A stretch of 5,113 nt of DNA, taken from assembly GCA_014377915.1 (NCBI GenBank), contig JACMOT010000345.1, positions 1-5,113 of the forward strand. Reading direction: 5' to 3'. Positions 1-5,113 of the stretch are shown here, one piece after another. Source of the stretch: Tardiphaga sp. (GTDB lineage Bacteria > Pseudomonadota > Alphaproteobacteria > Rhizobiales > Xanthobacteraceae). Within the stretch, counting starts at the first letter, position 1; each line of letters opens with the position of its first letter. A program made the translations under genes and the position numbers. The notes below the pieces were generated by a model. It searched no databases and was not told the origin of the DNA. It saw nothing but the letters and a program-made list of their open reading frames with translations.

Positions 1-737
<737 letters not shown>

Positions 738-751
738 GCCAACGAAACACC

Positions 752-786
752 GTGAACCGCGACGCGACCACCCCGTCGCGGTTCGC
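752..786 (+). terminator. Strong hairpin after acs, probable transcription terminator
   Basis: An 11-bp perfect inverted repeat lies 16 bases after the acs stop: arm GAACCGCGACG at 754-764, nine-base loop 765-773, arm CGTCGCGGTTC at 774-784. It can be lengthened by a U-G and a G-C pair to 752-786. No clean T-run follows (the next bases are CGGTGACTTTGATGG), so it is not a textbook Rho-independent terminator. It could still stop transcription or protect the 3' end of the acs mRNA. The hairpin is seen directly; the function is inferred. Confidence 0.6.
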
Positions 787-1117
787 CGGTGACTTTGATG
801 GGTTGGGAAAGTGTCGTCGAGCCGGCGAAGCCGAATCCGTTGCCTCGCGGTGTCGTCAATGGCGCCGCGCTAAGTAACTTACCGCGCATTGCCTGACTGG
901 TATTTCACGCAATTGTCAGCCTCCAGCGCTTTCTGCAACTACTTTTCCGGCGGGTGTTGTTTTCCGGGCATTTACTTTGCGACCAGGATTTTCCTAATGG
1001 GCGGCTAACGCGTCCGATTTAGCTGCCGGCAATTTTTGGTAGTAGGCGCGTTGCGCGATAGTTCAGACGTGCGGGTCGTCGTTGCGACCGTGGAATTTAA
1101 CGGCCTTTGGCCGAACC
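787..1117. other. Intergenic region between acs and the L,D-transpeptidase gene
   Basis: No convincing gene lies here on either strand. The stretch from about 870 to 1060 is richer in A and T than the flanking genes, as expected for a promoter-bearing spacer. Small structures seen: a palindrome TAAGTAACTTA at 871-881 flanked on both sides by CCGCGC (865-870 and 882-887); the word TTTTCCGG twice at 943-950 and 960-967; and a short hairpin CGCG-TTG-CGCG at 1047-1057. I could not place a sigma-70-like -35/-10 pair with confidence. The promoter for the downstream gene is presumably in this region. Confidence 0.6.
1101..1113 (+). promoter_or_regulatory. Short hairpin in the leader just before the L,D-transpeptidase ribosome binding site
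   Basis: CGGCC (1101-1105), loop TTT (1106-1108), GGCCG (1109-1113) form a perfect 5-bp, all-GC stem ending four bases before the GGAG ribosome binding site. It could modulate translation or mRNA stability, but so short a stem in GC-rich DNA may be chance. Confidence 0.3.
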
Positions 1118-1121
1118 GGAG
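1118..1121 (+). promoter_or_regulatory. Ribosome binding site that sets the L,D-transpeptidase start
   Basis: GGAG at 1118-1121 lies six bases before ATG at 1128. This spacing favours 1128 over the in-frame TTG at 1107, which would add seven charged and proline-rich residues in front of the signal peptide and has no comparable upstream site. Confidence 0.7.
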
Positions 1122-1127
1122 AAACCG

Positions 1128-1643
1128 ATGTCGTTGAAGATCGCAGGCGCGCTGTTCGCCACCATCACGCTCGGCGCGCTCGCCATCAGTCCGGTACAAG
1201 CGAGCCCCGCGATGGTTGGCTTTCACGGCGATTATGCGCCCGGCACCATCGTCGTGAAGACCAATGAGCGCCACCTCTATCTCGTGCTCGAACAGGGCCA
1301 CGCGGTTCGTTATCCGGTCGGCGTCGGCAAGGCTGGCAAGCAGTGGGCCGGCGTCACCAAGATCGATGGCAAATATCGCCAGCCGGCGTGGGCTCCCCCG
1401 GCCGACGTCAAGCGCGACAACCCGAACATCCCCGACGTCATTGAAGGCGGTTCGCCAGCCAATCCGATGGGCGTCGCGGCGATGACCCTGGCAGGTGGCG
1501 AATATGCCATTCACGGCACCAACCGTCCGCGGTCGGTCGGAGGCTTCGTCTCCTACGGCTGCGTCCGCATGTACAATGAGGACATTACCGATCTGTTCGA
1601 CCGCGTGCCGGTCGGCACCCCGGTGATTGTCACCCAGCGCTGA
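1128..1643 (+). CDS. Exported L,D-transpeptidase (YkuD domain)
   Basis: The product is 171 residues and is predicted to act in the periplasm on peptidoglycan. A Sec-type signal peptide is clear: Lys4, a hydrophobic stretch at about 5-21, and a likely cleavage after VQA at 23-25. That leaves a mature protein of about 146 residues that is almost entirely one YkuD catalytic domain. Catalytic residues seen: HGTN with His129, then SYGCVRM with Cys145 as nucleophile and Arg147, followed by N and D (MYNED). These match the family pattern HGTN...SxGCVRMxNxD. The family cleaves an acyl-donor tetrapeptide and makes 3-3 crosslinks, or links an outer-membrane protein to meso-diaminopimelate; in Hyphomicrobiales some members anchor beta-barrel proteins. 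Which reaction this one performs cannot be told from sequence. There is no LysM, SH3 or peptidoglycan-binding domain, which is common in the rhizobial single-domain paralogues. It is probably transcribed alone. Confidence 0.93.
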   Translation: MSLKIAGALFATITLGALAISPVQASPAMVGFHGDYAPGTIVVKTNERHLYLVLEQGHAVRYPVGVGKAGKQWAGVTKIDGKYRQPAWAPPADVKRDNPNIPDVIEGGSPANPMGVAAMTLAGGEYAIHGTNRPRSVGGFVSYGCVRMYNEDITDLFDRVPVGTPVIVTQR

Positions 1644-1671
1644 TTCACCGATCTTCGTCGTTCGGAAAGGG

Positions 1672-1695
1672 CGCGCCATTGCGCGGCATTTTCTT
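1672..1695 (+). terminator. Possible Rho-independent terminator after the L,D-transpeptidase gene
   Basis: A 5-bp all-GC stem CGCGC (1672-1676) / GCGCG (1681-1685) with a CATT loop is followed by GCATTTTCTT (1686-1695), a weak T-rich tract. It starts 28 bases after the stop codon. Position and shape suit a terminator, but the stem is short and the T-run is interrupted. Confidence 0.35.
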
Positions 1696-1701
1696 GGTCT
1701 G

Positions 1702-1722
1702 GTGCGAAATAAAGTTTTACAC
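1702..1722. promoter_or_regulatory. Imperfect palindrome upstream of the chemoreceptor gene, candidate operator
   Basis: GTGCGAAA (1702-1709) and TTTTACAC (1715-1722) form an inverted repeat GTGnnAAA-N5-TTTnnCAC with six of eight positions paired. It sits about 118 bases before the chemoreceptor start. The right half continues into TTTACACGCC (1716-1725), a word found again before the sulfotransferase-like gene. A role as a regulator binding site is inference. Confidence 0.3.
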
Positions 1723-1777
1723 GCCTCAATAGTACCGCTGCGACGCAGGCGATCGATGTTACCGCCGGTTGCATGGA

Positions 1778-1807
1778 GCTTAAATCGCACCTGGTTCAGT
1801 ATTAAGC
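1778..1807. promoter_or_regulatory. Spaced inverted repeat GCTTAA/TTAAGC in the chemoreceptor leader
   Basis: GCTTAA at 1778-1783 and TTAAGC at 1802-1807 are exact reverse complements separated by 18 bases, in an AT-richer patch 33 bases before the chemoreceptor start. Each arm contains TTAA, the half-site word of the alphaproteobacterial regulator CtrA, but the spacing is not the usual TTAA-N7-TTAA. It may be an operator or a chance repeat. Confidence 0.25.
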
Positions 1808-1839
1808 CCCCAAATCAAGCGTTCGACGCAGGGGGAACC

Positions 1840-3858
1840 ATGGGAAAATTGAATTTCAGGATTGGCGCCAAGCTCGGTCTCACCGCCGGCATCGGCCTGA
1901 TCCTGGTCGGCGGCATGCTGGCCAACGAGATCCTCGGCAACCAGTCGATCTCGGAATCGAGCCGGCTGGTGATCGTCAACTCTTCCAACAAGGCCGATTC
2001 CCAATCGACCGACGCCGCGATAGCGCGGGCAGAGATTTCCACCCAGGAAATATCCTGGGCGCGGGGCGCCGCCCAGATCGACAAGGCCTTGGAAAATCTT
2101 CGCACGCACGTCGGCGAAGCGGCCGCGCGCACCGATTCCGCGATGGAACGCGCGACGCGGCAAGTCACCAAGGACGCCTACAAGGTGACGCGCGGGACGA
2201 TCGACAGCTATCTCGCGCTTGGTGTCGAATTGGCGGAGCTGCAGAACAACGTGCTGGAAACGACCTTGAAGCGCAACCAGGCCTCGATTGCCTGGTCGCA
2301 GGCGATGGAACCGATGCTGGCTTCGCCCGCCGTCGCCGCTCTGCCCACCCTCAACGTCGCACTTCAGGAAGCGGGTTCGCTGTTCAACGCAGCGCGGGCC
2401 GCCGGCTGGCGGTTCGCGGTGACGTCGGAACCAACCCAGCGGGATCTGGTACCCAAGTTCACGGCGTCGACAATCGACGCGCTCAACAAGGCGCGAGGCG
2501 TCAGCGACGCCGGCATTCCGGGCAAGGTCGATGCCCTGATCGCCATCGCCGAACGTTATCGTGCAGCCTCCGACGTCGCCGCCAAAACCGAAGAATCGAA
2601 AATCCGGCTGCTGACGGATCGCATGCAGCCCGCTGCGAAGACGGTGCGTAGCAACATCGCAAACACCATCGCCGTCGCCAATGAATTCAGCACCCGGCGA
2701 CAGACTGAACTGATCGCCGATCTGTCGCGGGTCAGCATGGTCGGGCTGGCGGTCGGCATCCCGGTCATCCTGATGTTGATCGGCTCGGCCATCTTTTCCG
2801 TATTTAATATCGCGCGGCCAATCCGGCGGATCGGCGACGTACTGATGGAGCTGGCCAATGGCAACAAGGCCGTCGACGTCCCCTATGCGGACCGCGGCGA
2901 CGAAGTGGGCGACGCCGCGCGGGCAGCCCGCACCTTCCGCGACAATCTGGTGCGGATCGAGCAGATGGAAGCGTTGCAGAAGAGCGAGGAGACAGCCATC
3001 GCCACGCAACGCAAGGCCGACATGGTGCGGCTGGCGGATGCTTTCCAGACCGCGGTGGGCGGCATCGTGACCACCGTCTCCGCCGCGGCCCGCGAACTCG
3101 AACACGCCGCTGGCACGCTGACGGAAAACGCCGGTGAGACCCAGCAACTATCGAGCATGGTGGCCTCCGCTTCGGAGGAGGCCTCCGCCAATGTGGAGTC
3201 GGTGGCATCGGCCGCCGAGGAGATGAGCGCGTCAGTCAGTGAGATCAGCCGACAGGTGCATGATTCCAGCCGCATCGCTGCCGATGCGGTGAAGCAGGCC
3301 GAGCGCACCGACGAGCAGATCAACGAATTGCTGAAGGCGGCGGGGCGAATCGGCGATGTGGTCAAGCTGATCACGGCGATCGCCGAACAGACCAACCTGC
3401 TCGCGCTGAATGCGACGATCGAAGCGGCGCGCGCCGGCGAGGCCGGCCGTGGCTTCGCCGTGGTCGCCAGCGAAGTGAAGGCACTGGCCGAGCAAACCGC
3501 CAAGGCCACCGATGAGATCGGCGCCCAGATCACCGGGATGCAGGCGGCGACGCGGGAATCCGCCGGCGCCATCAAGGAAATCAGCGCGACCATCACGCGG
3601 ATCGCCGAAATCGCATCGACCATCGCGTCCACCGTGGAGGAGCAGGGTGCCGCGACCGCCGAGATCGCCCGCAATGTCGGCGAGGCCGCCAAGGGCACGG
3701 CGGAGGTCGCCGACAAGATCGGCCAGGTCAATCGCGGGGCCAGCGCCACCGGGATGGCGTCCGCACAGGTACTGACCTCGGCGCAGGCGCTGTCCGGAGA
3801 AAGCTCGAATTTGCGAACCGAGGTCGACAAGTTCCTGGCAACGGTTCGCGCGGCGTAG
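1840..3858 (+). CDS. Transmembrane methyl-accepting chemotaxis protein
   Basis: The product is 672 residues, an inner-membrane chemoreceptor that would signal to CheA through CheW. The ATG at 1840 is chosen because AGGGGG at 1830-1835 precedes it and the protein then opens with a short basic tail and a membrane segment; the frame is open further upstream without these signs. Domains seen: TM1 about 9-31; a periplasmic sensor region about 32-297, rich in helix-forming residues; TM2 298-322; a HAMP domain about 323-375 with the conserved Pro327 and the Asp354-Glu355 pair of RGDEVG; then a long coiled coil. The signalling tip is unmistakable at about 514-549: [20 protein letters not shown] followed by [16 protein letters not shown]. 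Candidate methylation Glu pairs are 446-447, 460-461 and 600-601. The C-terminus ends VRAA without an NWETF-type CheR-docking pentapeptide. The ligand is unknown. The sensor size (about 266 residues) would fit a long two-module helical bundle (HBM-like), but that is a guess from length. No che gene is adjacent, so it is an orphan receptor locus. Confidence 0.96.
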   Translation: MGKLNFRIGAKLGLTAGIGLILVGGMLANEILGNQSISESSRLVIVNSSNKADSQSTDAAIARAEISTQEISWARGAAQIDKALENLRTHVGEAAARTDSAMERATRQVTKDAYKVTRGTIDSYLALGVELAELQNNVLETTLKRNQASIAWSQAMEPMLASPAVAALPTLNVALQEAGSLFNAARAAGWRFAVTSEPTQRDLVPKFTASTIDALNKARGVSDAGIPGKVDALIAIAERYRAASDVAAKTEESKIRLLTDRMQPAAKTVRSNIANTIAVANEFSTRRQTELIADLSRVSMVGLAVGIPVILMLIGSAIFSVFNIARPIRRIGDVLMELANGNKAVDVPYADRGDEVGDAARAARTFRDNLVRIEQMEALQKSEETAIATQRKADMVRLADAFQTAVGGIVTTVSAAARELEHAAGTLTENAGETQQLSSMVASASEEASANVESVASAAEEMSASVSEISRQVHDSSRIAADAVKQAERTDEQINELLKAAGRIGDVVKLITAIAEQTNLLALNATIEAARAGEAGRGFAVVASEVKALAEQTAKATDEIGAQITGMQAATRESAGAIKEISATITRIAEIASTIASTVEEQGAATAEIARNVGEAAKGTAEVADKIGQVNRGASATGMASAQVLTSAQALSGESSNLRTEVDKFLATVRAA

Positions 3859-3872
3859 CCGATCCGGCTCGA

Positions 3873-3889
3873 CCGGCCCGCAAGGCCGG
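3873..3889 (+). terminator. Hairpin after the chemoreceptor gene, possible terminator
   Basis: CCGGCC (3873-3878), loop CGCAA (3879-3883) and GGCCGG (3884-3889) form a perfect 6-bp all-GC stem beginning 14 bases after the stop codon. There is no T-run behind it, so it may be a 3'-end stabiliser or a weak or Rho-assisted terminator. Confidence 0.45.
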
Positions 3890-4097
3890 CGATCCCGCCA
3901 TCACCGCCATTCATGACCCCATCGGATTGGCTCGCCACATCGGTTGGCCTCGCGATATCTGCTGCGATCGAGCGTGCGGCAAATGGGTAAAGGTTGTGAA
4001 GTGTCTATTTACACGCCGCTGCTAATCCGGCGGATGTCGAAACCGGCCCCTCTGATCGCCGCCGCAAGGCCGTTATCACCCGACCCGCTCGATGCGA

Positions 4098-4159
4098 TGC
4101 CGCTGCATGCGCGCCCGCCCGTCCCGATAGGTCGAGCGGCCGAACGCATGCCAGCGGCA
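4098..4159 (+). promoter_or_regulatory. Long bulged stem-loop directly before the sulfotransferase-like gene
   Basis: TGCCGCTG (4098-4105) pairs with CAGCGGCA (4152-4159), and CATGCG (4106-4111) pairs with CGCATG (4145-4150), with C4151 as the only bulge. That gives 14 base pairs around a 33-base loop (4112-4144). The stem ends 12 bases before ATG 4172. In RNA it would sit next to the ribosome binding region, so it could affect translation or act as an attenuator; as DNA it could bind a regulator. No T-run follows. The pairing is seen directly; the role is inferred. Confidence 0.5.
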
Positions 4160-4171
4160 ACGAGCAGCGCC

Positions 4172-5113
4172 ATGAGCACCCCTACCCCATTCAGCGGCGA
4201 GCTGGAACGACTTGCCGATCGGGTTCGCACCCAACACCCATCGCTCGACACCATGTGGCTGGAGCCCGACGGCAAGTACCAGACCCGATCGGTCGCGCTC
4301 GACACCCTGATGCGCGAGATGGCGGCGAGCCTTGCCGAAGGTTTCGCCGGGCATCGCGCGGAAGATTTTCCGATGCACTATTTTGCCTGGGGCAAGTGCC
4401 GGGTCGGATCGACGCCCCTGACCAACCTGTTCGGCATCACCGGCATGCCGTCTTACTACCAGCCGCTCAAGATGATGATGCGGCATCTGTTCATCGGCCA
4501 AGCGGCCACCCCGTGGGCGATCCCGATGGCGGCCGACCAGCCGCAGATCTTCAGCAAGGAGACCGCCGGCCCCTATGTGGTGGCCGAGAGCCTGTTCAAT
4601 CCACTACGGCTGCTGATCGAGGCGGGCTACCCCGCAAACCGGCTGCGCGTGATCCTGCTCGACCGCGAGCCGGCCAGTTCGCTGGCGTCATGGCTGGACA
4701 GGCTGCACGGTTGCGTGCCGGACAGCATGCTGCTGCGGAACTACGTCGTTGCCGCGCTGAACATGAGCCGCATGGAGAGCTACGCCAGGCACGCGGGTAT
4801 TCCGGTGATCCACTACGTCTATGAGGCCAGCAAGGAGGCCGTGCGGTCGGTCCGGATGCTGTTCGAACGCCTCGGCCTTGGGGATCAGTTTGCCGAGGCC
4901 ACGGTTACCGACTGGCGCGAGACCGGGCAGCTACGATCGGAAACCTCCCGCATCACCTATGGTGACGAACCGACCATCTACAATGTCTCGGGCCTGCATG
5001 GGTCCGACACCGCCTATCGCTACCGTGCGCGCCCGTCATCGCTGACCGATCTGCAGCGCGACATGCTCGAGCGCTGTGGCGTCAACGATGTCTACAGGAC
5101 CTCCGTGGCGGCG
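4172..5113 (+). CDS. Putative PAPS-dependent sulfotransferase-like protein, 3'-truncated by window edge
   Basis: An uninterrupted frame gives 314 residues with no stop before the window ends. Sulfotransferases move a sulfuryl group from 3'-phosphoadenosine-5'-phosphosulfate (PAPS) to a hydroxyl or amine acceptor. Two family-type signatures are seen in the right order and spacing. FAWGKCRVGSTPLTNL at 71-86 resembles the 5'-phosphosulfate loop (RSGST-like, here Arg77-Val-Gly79-Ser80-Thr81) after a predicted beta strand. VILLDREPASSLASW at 160-174 resembles the 3'-phosphate site, with Arg165 and Ser169/Ser173. Between them, FSKETAGPY at 127-135 (Lys129, Glu130) is another conserved-looking block. 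There is no signal peptide or membrane segment, so it is probably cytoplasmic. The acceptor is unknown, and the protein does not resemble the Nod-factor enzyme NodH closely enough to name it. The start is uncertain: 4172 is preferred because the protein-like sequence begins there and a strong stem-loop lies just upstream, but no good ribosome binding site is visible and ATG 4148 or earlier ones remain possible. Confidence 0.75.
   Translation, partial: MSTPTPFSGELERLADRVRTQHPSLDTMWLEPDGKYQTRSVALDTLMREMAASLAEGFAGHRAEDFPMHYFAWGKCRVGSTPLTNLFGITGMPSYYQPLKMMMRHLFIGQAATPWAIPMAADQPQIFSKETAGPYVVAESLFNPLRLLIEAGYPANRLRVILLDREPASSLASWLDRLHGCVPDSMLLRNYVVAALNMSRMESYARHAGIPVIHYVYEASKEAVRSVRMLFERLGLGDQFAEATVTDWRETGQLRSETSRITYGDEPTIYNVSGLHGSDTAYRYRARPSSLTDLQRDMLERCGVNDVYRTSVAA

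Larger units (their letters stand above)
3859..4171. other. Intergenic region between the chemoreceptor and sulfotransferase-like genes
   Basis: The 313 bases hold no convincing separate gene. They contain the post-receptor hairpin, an AT-richer patch at about 3981-4026 that includes TTTACACGCC (4008-4017, shared with the chemoreceptor leader) and a GTGT...ACAC repeat (4001-4004, 4011-4014), and the bulged stem at 4098-4159. The frame of the downstream gene is open from 3917, after a TGA at 3914-3916, with in-frame ATGs at 3983, 4034, 4097 and 4148. So part of this region could be coding if translation starts earlier than annotated. Confidence 0.55.

Noticed and set aside
1074..1089. Small hairpin GGTCG/CGACC before the L,D-transpeptidase gene
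   Set aside because: Five base pairs with a six-base loop in GC-rich DNA is too weak to separate from background.
1005..1790. Minus-strand open frame of 261 codons opposite the L,D-transpeptidase gene
   Set aside because: It overlaps a gene with intact signal peptide and catalytic motifs, and its own translation shows no family signature.
1741..1832. Direct repeat CGACGCAGG at 1741-1749 and 1824-1832
   Set aside because: The second copy overlaps the chemoreceptor ribosome binding site, and a 9-base GC-rich repeat is expected by chance in a window of this size.
1780..3147. Long minus-strand open frame (455 codons) opposite the chemoreceptor gene
   Set aside because: It is antisense to a clearly real chemoreceptor, has no recognisable domain and has low-complexity Arg/Gly/Asp-rich composition. 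This is the usual shadow frame of high-GC coding DNA.
2883..3938. Minus-strand open frame of 351 codons opposite the chemoreceptor signalling domain
   Set aside because: Its Ala/Ser-rich translation mirrors the Ala/Glu-rich coiled coil on the other strand; there is no start context and no domain.
4076..4501. Minus-strand open frame of 141 codons over the start of the sulfotransferase-like gene
   Set aside because: It has no recognisable protein signature and would be antisense to the better-supported gene.
4255..4824. Plus-strand open frame of 189 codons inside the sulfotransferase-like gene, in another frame
   Set aside because: It is Arg/Ala/Pro-rich without a domain, while the overlapping frame from 4172 shows PAPS-binding motifs and stays open to the window end.

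Overview
The window is high-GC DNA that reads like the chromosome of an alphaproteobacterium of the Bradyrhizobium/Rhodopseudomonas type (Nitrobacteraceae). This rests on codon usage (strong G/C at third positions), the look of the encoded proteins and the structure of the chemoreceptor. It is an inference from family resemblance; no search was run. No tRNA, rRNA, CRISPR array, insertion sequence or phage gene was seen.

Layout, all genes on the + strand: (1) 1-737 is the 3' part of acs, AMP-forming acetyl-CoA synthetase, entering from the left edge. (2) 738-1127 is noncoding and holds a strong hairpin just after acs and a relatively AT-richer leader before the next gene. (3) 1128-1643 encodes a small exported YkuD-type L,D-transpeptidase with a clear signal peptide and catalytic His/Cys/Arg motif. 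(4) 1644-1839 is noncoding, with a possible terminator and two inverted repeats. (5) 1840-3858 encodes a 672-residue transmembrane methyl-accepting chemotaxis protein. (6) 3859-4171 is noncoding, with a hairpin behind the chemoreceptor gene and a long bulged inverted repeat directly before the next gene. (7) 4172-5113 is the first 314 codons of a putative PAPS-dependent sulfotransferase-like protein, which leaves the right edge still open.

The genes do not look like one operon. Each is separated from the next by about 200-390 bases, and hairpins that could end transcription sit in each gap. They serve separate jobs: carbon entry into central metabolism (acs), cell-wall remodelling or envelope anchoring (L,D-transpeptidase), signal sensing (chemoreceptor) and possibly sulfation of an unknown acceptor. 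Nothing here is plainly a new system. The points most worth a second look are the sulfotransferase-like gene, whose frame is open far upstream of its likely start, the 14-bp bulged stem placed in front of it, and a 10-base word shared by the leader regions of the chemoreceptor and sulfotransferase genes.
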